Of a stretch of 64,000 bases of DNA, positions 10,701-23,102 are shown one piece after another. Positions within the stretch are counted from its first letter, which is position 1. Every line of letters begins with the position of its first letter. The position numbers and the translations under genes are program-made. Origin of the DNA: Ricinus communis (Eukaryota; Streptophyta; Magnoliopsida; Malpighiales; Euphorbiaceae); contig NC_063258.1 in assembly GCF_019578655.1 (NCBI RefSeq), positions 5,253,283-5,317,282 of the forward strand, in the 5' to 3' direction. The notes beneath the pieces are model-generated. The model was not told the origin of the DNA. It was given only the letters and a program-made list of their open reading frames with translations, and searched no databases.

Positions 10701-12487
10701 AAAAGTGGTGAAAATTTGTTAGAATTTATCATTACCACCAAAGGTAAAAAAGAAACTCTTTGGTGTGTTTTAATGATAATATTCCTACTAATTTTAACTT
10801 ATTGGCTCATTATGTCCCTGTAACTAATGTATAGGTTAAAGGTGGTTTCATGACTTTTCTTGTTTTAGATTTGATATAATTTTATGATTTTTACTTTGTA
10901 TTTGACACTTTTATTTTGTAAGGTTTGTTGCCATTGAATTTCCTTTAAAAAGATATTATCTTTTTAATGAGACAAACTATAAATAAAGAGTTGTAATAGT
11001 GATCCATTAATGAAATCCATTTTTCTCTCAAACAAATTATTGTTCATGATAAATGTTGGCAGTTGTTATTAGCACTATTTTTCTTTTTTAATGTTTTAAA
11101 TGTCCTTTATATCTTTCTTATCCATCTATCTCATTTTCTATCTTTCCCTCTTCTTATCTTTGTACTTTATTTAAGTTTATTAAATTACCATTTTAATATC
11201 TATATTATTAGAATGTTATATTGTAACCACTTAATTCTATATTTTTACTTATTAATTTGTACAACATGTTTTGTTAAAATTATAAGATTCTAATTATAAA
11301 AAAAAAATTAAATTTAAAGTTATTTTTGAATATGTAATTTTGAATAACAATTATATTCTAATTTATATATCATGCTTACATGACAAGATTAGCCAAAATG
11401 CAGTTTAATTGTCCCTTGTCCATATATTAGTAACTAACAATAAAAGAAATTCTTATATACAAAGGGCAGGGAACTTTTACTGCTGTTATTTATTTGTTAT
11501 TTAATTTATTGTAAATATTGTGAAAACTTAAAATAATTAATTTACAACCAATTCAAAAGATTTATAAAATTATACTGGGAAATTATACAATAATAAAAGA
11601 GAAATTAAAGAATTATTAAACAAAAAACTGATGCTATACGTTTAGAAATGTGTTTGATATTTTGTAAGAAAGTATACAAATATATAAAGATTCATTTAAA
11701 AATCAAAATGGAATTAAATGTATTATTATTGGTCTATACAAGGCCTTTACAACATTAAGAAGCTTGCTATTTATTTGAAAATTTTGAACTTTTCTCAATC
11801 AAATAATCCAAACTAAACCAAAAATTAAGAAATTAAAATAGAACCAACTGATTCGATTAACTATTTTTTTATTTAATGTTACATAGTTTTTGAGTCGGTT
11901 CAATTTTTTTATTATTTTGAAAAAAAAATCTAAAAATTGAAATCTTAACCTCCGACATTAAATATCTGACTATAAGAAAACTTAATGGCTAAAAGAGTAT
12001 GATTCACCTAATAAAATTAAACTTTAATAAAAATATTTTAGAAAAAATCTAAAATTATATATATGTGAATTAATAAAAGTTCTCTTAAAGTGGTTGATTT
12101 TTTATAATTTTTTATTCAATCTTGATAAACCGTTTTTTTCTTTTTAGTCTGTTCTAAAATATAGTCACTTTTTATTTTTAATCTATCTAAAAATATATAT
12201 TATATATTTTAGTTATTAGTCTAATGATTAAATATCTAAAATACCCATTATTATTTAACATAAATATCAACACATATAATTAATTTTCACTTACTTGATT
12301 TTAAAATTGCATATTTTTTTTAATTTCAGTAAAAAAGATTTATATTTTGAAATTCAAAAATTATAAATAAAGTAATAAATCCATCACTATATAAATTATT
12401 ATGCATTGCATTAAGAAGTCTATGAAGAATATTTTAATAAAAAATAATTAAAAACAGTATACAAATTAAAAATGAACTATATTATAT
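10701..12487. other. AT-rich intergenic DNA
   Basis: Only A/T-driven chance frames occur, for example a phenylalanine/leucine-rich one at 11063-11293. No RNA gene, TIR or satellite was recognised. Confidence 0.5.
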
Positions 12488-12676
12488 TCATGACCCCCAC
12501 CTAATATACAGACCTCGAAGATTGGCAGATTTAATTACATATTTATTTGGTTGACTGCCATTTAGAGAATATCCCATAATGCCTGCATTTATTCCCCATC
12601 TGCTTTCTGACTGGCTGCTGACTTGCTCTCCGTAAATTTTAGGCACAAGTTGCTCAACATTAATTTTATGCCCCAC
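12488..12676 (-). other. Unrecognised 62-codon frame in a GC-richer patch
   Basis: A short open frame (MGHKINVEQLVPKIYGEQVS at the start) in about 220 bp that is clearly less AT-rich than its surroundings. No domain is recognised and no flanking exon is evident. It may be a relic exon or a piece of a transposon. I do not claim a function. Confidence 0.2.
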
Positions 12677-12725
12677 CTCTTTATCGAATTCATTTTATAT
12701 TCCTGTGGCTACTGGTGATCGGTTC

Positions 12726-13056
12726 ATTTTATTTAAAATTATTGTGTTATTATTTTAATTATAGTTATTTTTAATTTATAAAATTTAAAATAAATTTTTA
12801 AATAAAAATCGTAATGATATAAATTTATGTAAGAATAATTTATTGAAAAGAATAATTAACATTATGTTATATAATATAAATTTTTTATTAATTATATTTA
12901 TATAAATTTTTATTAAAATACAATTAATATGCTTTCTTGGATTAAAAAATATTTTTTAATTAAAAATATAACTCATTAATCGCTATATGATTTTTAATAT
13001 TAAAATTATAATTAATGTATTGATTATATATTTCATTATTTTTAATAATATAGTTT
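12726..13056. repeat. 331-bp tandem unit 1 (undisturbed)
   Basis: Starts ATTTTATTTAAAATTATTG and is repeated beginning at 13057, a 331-bp period. It contains the uninterrupted segment GTAAGAATAATTTATTG near 12829-12845, i.e. the pre-insertion version of the chromovirus target site. Confidence 0.8.
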
Positions 13057-13165
13057 ATTTTATTTAAAATTATTGCTATTATTTTAATTATGGTTATTTT
13101 TAATTTATAAAATTTAAACTAAACTCTTAAATAAAAATTGCTGTGATATAAATTTATGTAAGAAT
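13057..13165. repeat. 331-bp tandem unit 2, left part
   Basis: Matches the first ~110 bp of unit 1 and stops exactly at the target site duplication AGAAT (13161-13165), where the chromovirus begins. The rest of the unit resumes at 22755. Confidence 0.85.
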
Positions 13166-13740
13166 TGTCACGACCCACTTTGGGGGCCCGTGACCGGCAC
13201 TAGGGAATGGGTAGGCTTAAAGCCACCGAAACCCGTAGGAAGCCTTACTAACCCGCAAATCCATATATACAATTAACCAAATATAAAGTAGTCATAATTG
13301 TCTTGCATAATAAATCATCATACTACCAACAGGAGTCAGAATAGTTATATAAATTTTAAAATTTCCTACTGCGGATACTCTAGAGTAAAAATGACAAGTA
13401 TAGAAGTACAAGATAATTACAAAAGTCCGAAGAAGAAGAAGTCGGACTGTCGAATGTGCGATGGCGAAGGTCTTTAACTATTACCTGAAAAAATTACAAC
13501 CGGTCTGAGAGTGAGTCAAAATCAAATAATCTAAGGACTATTGCAACCTTCCCATGATATATTAATTATTCAGAACAATATACCAATTTCTGAATATAAT
13601 TGCAATCATAATATATAATCATACACCATAATAATAAAATGATAAAAGAAGAGAGTGTAAATAAATAAAGACATTTTTACTTTCACGGGACGTGTGGCTA
13701 AGTAGAACCCTAACCCCAAATTCTAATAGCCATTTTGGCT

Positions 13741-14030
13741 CTCTTAATCCAAATAAGACTGGCGCCCCGAGAGCAATGCTCGACCAGAGACCTTACCTCC
13801 AGTCTGGTCACTTAAGTATCCAAATAAGAAATCTAGTAGCCATTCGGCTCTCTTAATCCAATAAGACTGGCGCCCCGAGAGCAATGCTCGACCAGGGACC
13901 TTACCTCCAGTCTGGTCACTTAAGTATCCAAATAAGCCGGCGCCCCGAGAGCAATGCTCGACCAGGGACCTTACCTCCAGCAATTTACACAAATCAGCCC
14001 AGAGAGCCATGCTCGACCAGGGCAAACCCA
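13741..14030. repeat. ~75-bp modular repeats inside the LTR
   Basis: Three to four degenerate copies of a module containing GGCGCCCCGAGAGCAATGCTCG, split here as GGCGCCCCGAGAG then CAATGCTCGACC, followed by ACCTTACCTCCAGTCTGGTCA and CTTAAGTATCCAAATAAG. GAGCAATGCTC is a near-palindrome. Matching modules are at 21090-21340 in the other LTR and, diverged, at 23740-24005. Confidence 0.85.
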
Positions 14031-15353
14031 TAAATATCTTATTACATGTCCATGATTATTACCGATGCGCATGCAGTCCTGATGTAACCCATCAGGCGGC
14101 ATGTTCTACAAGCCACATTTCTCAATTCGCAATCATCACATATAATAAATATCATAATCTGATGAACTCATCTAACACATATCGAAATAAAGATTAAAGA
14201 TTTAAGATAAAACAACGTGCAATTTGTGAGGGAAAAAATAATAACGTTTGTCTTATTATAACATACTAATAATCAAGTGAAATCATTTATTTTGCGATAC
14301 TAATAATCATATCAAGCACAAATTCTAAATAGCATATTAAAATCAGACTAGCAATAGCGCAAAGATTAAATGACTTTAACTCACAGATTTGATGCGTTCC
14401 ACAGTCCGCTCCTACGCCTCGGGTGGAGTCAAGGGAAGGCTGAATTATCTAATAACAAAAGACATACAATTAATAGACATTCAAAAATTCTTCCTAAACT
14501 TAGACCCTAAGGTCGACTGCCTAGAATTTAATTGGACTCGAGGAATCTGCCGAAAGTTTGACAGAACCTCCCCTAAATTTCGGATATTTACCCCCCGTAA
14601 AACGGGTCTAGGACCTGCCAAAAACATATCAAAAATGCTGAAATTTAATAACAGGAGCCGGGCCACAAGAACTGCATTAATATTTTCCCGACTCCAAAAC
14701 ACCACAATCCAAACAATTTAATTTGATTTATTTTTAAACTACCCAACACAAGCAATTAATAGCCATAATAACTTTCTAATATTATAACAAAATTTTCAGA
14801 GTCTAAAATAAAATTATACCGAGTTAAAAATTGAAATATTTCACGCGTCCGGAAAACACTGGGTCCTGTCGAATTCAAATCCGGGCGCTAAGCTCAAGTT
14901 GCAGGGAGTCCGGAAGTACAAGAGTTTTGGCCGGAAAGTGGCCAGAAAGTGGCCGGAAGGCGGCGAATCGGGGCCGGAAAGTCGCTGCTCACGCGACACT
15001 TCCCAAGGCTGCCGGCAAGGATTTTCCGACGGAGGAGGGTTGCTTCCGGGGTTTTCGGGAGTGAGGAACTCGTTCCCGATGTCAGATCGCCGAAAACACG
15101 CCGGCAAGAGAGCGAACGACGAAGGCAGCCCCCTTGATCTTGACAACGCCGACGGAAAGGAGGAAAGGAAAAGGGAAGCTGCTGCAGAGTGGCGGGAAGG
15201 AGCAGGGAGGACGGCTACGGCAACTGGCGGCGCGCAGGTGATGGGGAACGGGGAAATGGTGAGCTGCCGGAGGGAGAAGGAAGGAAAAAGGAGAAGGAGA
15301 GGGAGGAAGGAAAAGAGAGAGAGGGAGGAGAAAAAGAGTTTTTTTTTTTATTT

Positions 15354-15453
<100 letters not shown>

Positions 15454-15481
15454 TATTATTATTACAACTAAGGGTGTTACA

Positions 15482-15494
15482 TTCTACCCCCCTT
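15482..15494 (-). other. Polypurine tract of the chromovirus
   Basis: Read on the minus strand, AAGGGGGGTAGAA immediately precedes the 3' LTR start TGTAACACCC. Position and purine content match the plus-strand primer of LTR retrotransposons. Confidence 0.85.
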
Positions 15495-15543
15495 AGAAAA
15501 AAAAAAATTCGACCTCAAATTTTAAACCATGGCCCACTTAGGA

Positions 15544-17175
15544 TTAAAATAAATGAGGGTAGAGACTTCTCATTTCCTGCTCAGTTTTCCAGGTACACTC
15601 TTCAGACAAATGATTCCGCCACAAAACTTTGACCATCGGAATAATTTTAGAGCGCAGCTGGCGAACTTGAGTATCCACGATCCTGACTGGCTGCTCCTCG
15701 TAAGTCAAATCTTCACCAACTTCCAAATTTTGTGGTTGTAACACATGCGAAGGGTCTGAAATATACTTTCTTAACATTGATATGTGGAATACCGGATGCA
15801 CATGCGAGAAGTTCGCCGGCAAGTCCAGCTTGTATGCCACATCTCCAATTCTGTCAATAACCTCAAAGGGTCCCACATAACGAGGTGCCAATTTGCCCTT
15901 CTTGCCGAACCGCAACACACCACGCATAGGAGACACCTTCAAGAATACATATTCCCCAACACTGAATTCCACTTGCTTCCGCTTTAGATCCGCATAACTT
16001 TTCTGCCTACTAAAAGCTGTCTTCAGTCGCTCGCGAATAACCGGAATCTTTTCTGAAGTGATCTGAACCAATTCTGATCCTGCTAACTTCCGTTCACCAA
16101 CTTCTTCCCAACATACGGGGGATCTACACTTTCGACCATACAAGGTCTCGAAAGGTGCCATTTTGATACTTGCATGATAGCTGTTATTATACGCGAATTC
16201 GAACAACGGTAGATACCAAACCCATTGACCACCAAAGTCTATCACGCACATCCGAAGCATATCCTCTAAGGTCTGAATAGTCCTTTCTGATTGTCCGTCC
16301 GTCTGAGGATGGAAGGCCGCATCAAGTCCAACTGGTACCAAGTTCCTCTTGTAACTTTTCCAAAACCTTGAAGTAAATTCATGCCCCCGCCGACACTATG
16401 GAAACCGGACGCCGTGAAGACCGACAATCCTTTCCGGATACACTCTTGCATACTTAGCTACAGAGTAGGTAGTCTTTACCGGGAAGAAAATCGCTACCGA
16501 CTTAGTCAATCGATCCACAATTACCCGGATGGAGTCATAACCAAAGAAAAGTCTTGGGTAAACCCGATACAAAATCCATAGTAATCCTTTCCCATTTCCA
16601 CTCTGGTATAGGAAGCGGTCGCGAGAAACTGCACGGCCGATGCTCTAATTTAACTCACGACACGCCGGACATTTGGAGACAAACTCTACTGCATCTCTCT
16701 TCATCCCGCTCCACCAATATTTTCCTTTCAAATCATGGTACATCTTTGTGGAGCCCGGGATGCCTGTTGTAAGTTGTTGAGCTTCTTCTAAAATCTCCTT
16801 TCCGAGATTATCCACATCGGGAACACATGACCTAGAGCCCATCATGAGGGTGCCATCATCATTTATAACAAAGTTATTAGCTCGACCCTCGCACATCTTC
16901 CAAGATTTTCCGCAACTCAGGTCCCGATTCGAGCCATCCCGATTCGCCCACAAGCACCTAATCCGAAATGTGCTAATAATGCACCCGATTCTAATATCTC
17001 CACCCTGTAATCCTTGATCATACAGTTCATGCAACTCTCTAACCGACGGTCTCTTCTCTACACCGACATGAGCAAGACTACCTACCGACTTCCCGCTCAA
17101 AGCACCGACCACAACATTCGCATTACCCGGGTGGTAGAGAATATTACAATTATAGTCCTTGGAAGCTCTAACCAC
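15544..17175 (-). pseudogene. Chromovirus integrase with C-terminal chromodomain-like tail
   Basis: The zinc domain keeps its CxxC (SKCPACREL) but both histidines of HHCC are gone (EAQQLTTGIPGS). The first core Asp is present near 16575 (MDFVSG). The block carrying the second core Asp (about 16381-16400) has lost that codon and shifts frame. The third acidic residue survives in the 265-aa frame 15544-16341 (HPQTDGQSERTIQTLEDML). That frame continues through GPFEVIDRIGDVAYKL and HPVFHISMLRKY (the GPY/F module) to a chromodomain-like end with VKVLWRNHLSEECTW. It is therefore catalytically dead. Confidence 0.93.
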
Positions 17176-17189
17176 CTTCTCCGCCTCAG

Positions 17190-18560
17190 GTTCAAATCCT
17201 TCCCGTTGAAAAATATACTTTAAGCTTTTATGATCCGTATAAATCTCGCGACGCCTCCATGAGATAGTGCCTCCAAATCTTTAATGCAAAATTACTGCCA
17301 TCTCCAAATCGTGGGTCGGGTAATTTTGTTCATGCTTCTTCAATTTCCTAGACGCATAAGCTATTACCTTTCCATTTTGCATCAGAACACAACCCAAACC
17401 CACTCTAGAAGCGTCGCAATACACCGTGAATCCACCAGTCCCAGAAGGTAAGGTCAACACCGGAGCTGAAGTCAAACAGTCCTTCAACTTTTGAAAGCTT
17501 TTCTCACACGCGTCAGTCCACTGAAACCTGACATTTTTCTGAGTCAAATTAGTCAAAGGCGCTGCTATCCTCGAAAAGTCTTGCACAAATCGACGGTAGT
17601 AGCCTGCCAACCCTAGAAAGCTATGCACTTCAGTCACTGAAGTTGGCCTCTGCCAATCAGTCACTGCCTCCACTTTCTTAGGGTCCACCTGAATACCCTC
17701 TTTAGACACTATGTGCCCCAGAAAAGCAACGCTTTCCAACCAGAACTCGCACTTGGAGAACTTAGCGTACAATTGATGTTCCTTCAAAGTCTGAAGTACT
17801 ATCCTCAAGTGCCACACGTGCTCCTCTTCGCTTTTGGAATAAACCAAGATATCATCAATGAATACAATGACAAAACGATCCAGAAATTCCTTGAACACTC
17901 GATTCATCAAATCCATGAAAGCCGCAGGGGCATTAGTGAGTCCAAACTACATCACCAGAAACTCATAATGCCCATAACGCGTCCTGAACGCCGTCTTTGG
18001 CACGTCTTCACCATGGATCCTCAACTGGTGATACTCCGATCGCAAATCAATCTTGGAGAAATACACAGCTCCCTGAAGCTGATCGAATAGGTCATCGATG
18101 CGAGGAAGCGGATACCGGTTACGAATCGTCGCCTTATTTAGCTGCCGGTAATCGATGCAAAGACGCAAGGTACCATCCTTCTTCTTTACGAACAGAACAG
18201 GAGCACCCCAAGGAGATGTACTAGGTCTAATGAAACCCTTATCTAGGAGGTCTTGCAACTGCTCCTTTAGCTCTTTTAACTCGGCCGGTGCCATTCGATA
18301 GGGCAGCAAAAAAATAGGTGTTATACCCGGTATCACGTCGATACAAAATTCTATCTCTCTATTGGGCGGCAATCCAGGTAGTTCTTCTGAAAACACATCA
18401 GGAAACTCGCAAACCACCGGAACGTCTTCGACGCAACCTTTCCTTGTAGAGGTATTCCTAACCAAAGCCAAATATCCCTGACATCCACGGCGAAGCATCC
18501 GCCTAGCTGCAATCGCTGACACGAGGTTCGAGGGAGAAGGTATCTGCTCACCTTTAAAAT
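17190..18560 (-). pseudogene. Chromovirus reverse transcriptase and RNase H
   Basis: RT shows [55 protein letters not shown] and the active-site [14 protein letters not shown] stop at 17947-17949 interrupts the conserved segment between YEFLVM and FGLTNAP. RNase H begins with [18 protein letters not shown] and reaches HDLEMAV before a stop/frameshift near 17281; the downstream YTDHKSLKY segment resumes in another frame. The catalytic D's of RT are intact, so loss is by nonsense and frameshift. Confidence 0.94.
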
Positions 18561-18582
18561 AGAACTCTGAGTCTCCAGGAAT

Positions 18583-18900
18583 TCAAAAAGTCACTTGTTT
18601 CTCCCTGCAATCCAATATGGCGAAATGCATAGCTAACCAATCCATTCCCAATATCACATCAAAATCCATTACATCTAAAAGAATTAGGTCAGCAACCAAA
18701 TCTCGTCCCTCAACAGACACCGGACACGACGGATACACGACATCAGTCTCTAAGGCCTTACTTAACGGCGTAGTGACCGACATCGAAATTCGAAGCCTAA
18801 CGGGCTAGACATCCAATCTTAAGGCAAAACTAGGCGATACGAAAGAATGGGTAGCCCCAGGGTTTAACAAAACTCTAGCCTCAGAATGACAAACAAGAAT
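18583..18900 (-). pseudogene. Chromovirus aspartic protease with active-site Asp replaced
   Basis: The active-site loop reads LLNPGATHSFVS. The codon at 18862-18864 is AAC (Asn on the minus strand) where the family has the catalytic Asp, a single G-to-A change on the sense strand. The following frame (18583-18783) has LILLDVMDFDVILGMDWL, the conserved second half of gypsy proteases and linker to RT. Confidence 0.9.
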
Positions 18901-19159
18901 AGTACCTGACACCACAGCATTTGAGGCTCGCGCATCTTGAGGAGTAAGGGTAAACACTCTAGCTTGCCCCCGGCCTGACTGTTGAGACCCTGAAGCTCGA
19001 CCTTGAACCCTGCCCCCAGACCGGCCTCCTGAAGATCTACCTCTAAAACTACGGCCCTGCTGGCCAACAAACTGAGATCCATCTTGAAAATGTCCCGAGG
19101 TTGCAAGAAAAGCTGGTCGGGTCGCACTAGCGGACGAGCCTTGTGGAAAAGCTGGTCGA

Positions 19160-20329
19160 CTGAAATAGCGAGGACACTCTCGAGCCATATGTCCCATCTC
19201 ACCACACCTAAAATAGCTCCATCGGATGTTAGGCACGGTCCCTGATGTGACCTGCCACACATCTGACAAGTGCCGGCCCCAACTGTAGCACGAACTCTGC
19301 CCACTACCACAAGCCCTGACCAGGTCTGAATCCTCGGCTACTCCTCCGATTACGCCTACCCTTTCTGTGGATGCGGTGACTTCTCTGCACGGCTTGCTGG
19401 TCGGCACCTCCAGAGTAACTTCCACTACCATAGTACGGCACGACAGTCGCGACCGGGTGACCGACCTCAACCCCGGTTTTCTTCTTCCTACCATCGCCAC
19501 CTTGACTAAACCCTCGTAGCGTCATCTTCATCTGCCTCGCCATGTCAGTAACTTCTAGGAAGCTGCTCCTCCTAGATTGAACCAAAGAAACAAACTCTGG
19601 GCCGAGCCTTGAAATGTATTTCTTGCCTACCGCTCTCAATCCCCACAAAGTATAAGGTGCATACCTACTCAAATTTGAACAAATTGCCCGTGTATTCAGC
19701 CACAGATGATTCTCCCTTAACTAACCTTTCAAACCTCTCCCTGTACTCCTGCCTTACACTAAAAGGGATGAAGTACTCTTCGAATCTGTCTCTGAATTGC
19801 CTCTACGACAACCCATCCAGAAAAGGGCGGATATAATCTCTGAACCACTGGGATGCTATTCCCTTCAAGGAAAACCCGGCCATCTCGATGGTCCTCTTGT
19901 CAGAACAGTGCAAATCAGACGCCCTCTTTTCAACCTCATCCAAAAAGTCTAGAGGGTCTCCAGCTGTCCCATCAAACTCCACAGGTCTTAACTTGGTATA
20001 CACAGACATAGGGACATCGTCCGGATTCCTGATACCGGACCCACTAGCACGACTTCCTGCACCCTGAGCAGCCTGCTGCTGCTGGAAGACTAGCAACTGC
20101 TCTAAGGCCCTCTGCATCCCAGTCATACTGGACACAAAAGCCTCCACCGGAATTTCACCGAAGCACCATGTACCTCCGAGCCTCGCCTGATCCGGTTTGG
20201 CCGCCGAGGCCTACCTCGCCTTCTGGTACCATGGGCTGGGTCCGGAGGAGCCGTCTGAGCAGAAAACTCATCTTCGCCTTCTTGGGCCGATGCTGCAGCT
20301 GCAGTCGCTCGGGTTCTTGGCATTGGCAA
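19160..20329 (-). pseudogene. Chromovirus gag
   Basis: The start is MPMPRTRATAAAAS at 20329, followed by a basic arginine-rich stretch, a frameshift near 20150, then capsid sequence (VKFDGTAGDP-like: RPVEFDGTAGDPLDFLDEV...) in 19803-20147 and further pieces to 19304. The nucleocapsid zinc knuckle near 19170-19215 reads YFRCGEMGHMAREC: the first Cys of CCHC is Tyr (codon TAT at 19213-19215). Confidence 0.92.
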
Positions 20330-20486
20330 GAGCTGAAAATGAACAACAAGTTATTAACCCAACAGACTCTCTAACGTATAGCGCAGATACTAGAATCAAC
20401 GAAACATGCAAGGACATACTCAATTTTTCCTAGTTCTCGCAGTAGTTTAGAAAGTTAACCTAGGTCGAAGGAAAAACTAAACCTAA

Positions 20487-20498
20487 GCTCTGATACCA
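20487..20498 (-). other. Primer-binding site, initiator tRNA-Met type
   Basis: Read on the minus strand TGGTATCAGAGC, complementary to the 3' end of plant initiator tRNA-Met. It lies 4 nt inside the 5' LTR edge at 20503, the usual spacing. Confidence 0.92.
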
Positions 20499-20502
20499 AC
20501 TT

Positions 20503-22754
20503 TGTCACGATCCACTTTGGGGGCCCGTGACTGGCACTAAGGAATGGGTAGGCTTAAGGCAACCGAAACCCATAGTAAGCCTTACCAACCCGCAAATCTA
20601 TATATACAATTAACTAAATATAAAGTAGTCATAATTGTCTTGCATAATAAATCATCATACTACCAACAGGAGTCAGAATAGTTATATAAATTTTAAAATT
20701 TCCTACTGCGGATACTCTAGAGTAAAAATGACAAGTATAAGTACAAGATAATTACAAAAGTCCAAGAAGAAGAAGTCGGACTGTCGAATGTGCGATGGCG
20801 AAGGTCTTTAACTATCACCGAAAAAATTACAACCGACCGCTGGCCCCGAGAGTGAGTCAAAATCAAATAATCTAAGGACTATTGCAACCTTCACATGATA
20901 TATTAATTATTCAGAACAATATACCAATTTCTGAATATAATTGCAATCATAATATATAATCATACACCATAATAATAAAATGATAAAAGAAGAGAGTGTA
21001 AATAAATAAAGACATTTTTACTTTCACGGGACGTGTGGCTAAGTAGAACCCTAACCCCAAATTCTAACAGCCATTTTGGCTCTCTTAATCCAAATAAGAT
21101 CGCTCGAGAGCAATGCTCGACCAGAACCTTACCTCCGGTCACTTAAGTATCCAAATAAGAAATCTAGTAGCCATTCGGCTCTCTTAATCCAATAAGATCG
21201 GGCGCCCCGAGAGCAATGCTCGACCAGGGACCTTACCTCCGGTCACTTAAGTATCCAAATAAGCCGCCCCGAGAGCAATGCTCGACCAGGGACCTTACCT
21301 CCAAAGAATTTACACAAATCAGCCCAGAGAGCCATGCTCGACCAGGGCAAACCCATAAATATCTTATTACATGTCCATGATTATTACCGATGCGCATGCA
21401 GTCCTGATGTAACCCATCAGGCGGCATGTTCTACAAGCCACATTTCTCAATTCGCAATCATCACATATAATAAATATCATAATCTGATGAACTCATCTAA
21501 CACATATCGAAATAAAGATTAAAGATTTAAGATAAAACAACGTGCAATTTGTGAGGGGAAATATAATAACGTTTGTCTTATTATAACATACTAATAATCA
21601 AGTGAAATCATTTATTTTGCGATACTAATAATCATATCAAGCACAAATTCTAAATAGCATATTAAAATCAGACTAGCAATAGCGCAAAGATTAAATGACT
21701 TTAACTCACAGATTTGATGCGTTCCACAGTCCGCTCCTACGCCTCGGGTGGAGCTGGCGGGAAGGCTGAATTATCAAATAACAAAAGACATACAATTAAT
21801 AGACATTCAAAAATTCTTCCTAAACTTAGACCCTAAGGTCGACTGCCTAGAATTTAATTGGACTCGAGGAATCTGCCGAAAGTTTGACAGAACCTCCCCT
21901 AAATTTCGGATATTTACCCCCCGTAAAACGGGTTCAGGACCTGCCAAAAACAAATCAAACATGCTGGAATTTAATAACAGGAGCCGGACCACAAGAACTG
22001 CATTAATATTTTCCCGACTCCAAAACACCACAATCCAAACAATTTAATTTGATTTATTTTTAAACTACCCAACACAAGCAATTAATAGCCACAATAACTT
22101 TCTAATATTATAACAAAATTTTCAAAGTCTAAAATAAAATTATACCGAGTTAAAAATTGAAATATTTCACGCGTCCGGAAAACACTGGGGTCCGGGCCGG
22201 TCCCGCCAATAGTGTCGAATTCAAACCGGAGCGAAGCTCAAGTTGCGGGGAGTCCGGAAGTACAAGAGTTTTGGCCGGAAAGTGGCCGGAAGGCGGCGAA
22301 TCGGGGACGGAAAGTCGCTGCTCACGGGACACTTCCAAAGGCTGTCGGCAAGGATTTTCCGACGGAGGAGGGTTGCTTCCGGGGTTTTCGGGAGTGAGGA
22401 ACTCGTTCCCGATGTCAGATCGCCAAAAACACGCCGGCAAGAGAGCGAACGGCGAAGGCAGCCCCCTTGATCTTGACAACGCTGACGGAAAGGAGGAAAG
22501 GAAAAGGGAAGCTGCTGCAGAGTGGCGGGAAGGAGCGGGGAGGACGGTTGCGGCAACTGGTGGCGCGCAGGTGACGGGGAACGGGGAAACGGTGAGCTGC
22601 CGGAGGGAGAAGGAAGGAAAAAGGAGAAGGAGAGGGGAAGGAGAGGGAGGAAGGAAAAGAGAGAGTGTGAGGAGAAAAAGAGTTTTTTTTTATTTTATTT
22701 TAAATATATATATATTTATATAGAATTATTATTATTACAACTAAGGGTGTTACA
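20503..22754 (-). repeat. 5' LTR of the chromovirus
   Basis: 2,252 bp with the same TG..CA ends as 13166-15481. Directly outside its inner edge lies the primer-binding site, which fixes the element's orientation. Its AT tract is only about 13 bp, and its modular repeats at 21090-21340 lack several short blocks present in the other LTR. Confidence 0.95.
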
Positions 22755-22988
22755 AGAATAGTTTAATAAAAGAATAATTAACATTATGTTATATAATATA
22801 AACAATTTTATTAATTAATATATTAATTATATTTATATAAATTTATATTAAAATACAATTAATATACTTCCTTGGATTGAAAAATATTTTTCAATTGAAA
22901 ATATAACTCATTAGTCGCTATATGATTTTTAATATTAAAATTACAATTAATATATTGATTATATATTTCATTATTGTTAATAATATAG
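22755..22988. repeat. 331-bp tandem unit 2, right part
   Basis: Resumes the unit interrupted at 13165, starting with the second AGAAT copy, and matches unit 1 from about 12832 to 13052 (for example AACATTATGTTATATAATAT and CTCATTAGTCGCTATATGA). Confidence 0.85.
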
Positions 22989-23102
22989 TTCAAATAAATA
23001 TAAACATCACATATTAATATTATATTTATGTCTTAATATATATATATATATATATGTGTGAAAATTTTAGAAATGAATTCTTTTACTTTTCAAAATGATA
23101 AA

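Noticed and set aside
15553..20433. Plus-strand frames across the chromovirus interior (for example 17713-18090, 20168-20433)
   Set aside because: Shadows of the minus-strand gag-pol.
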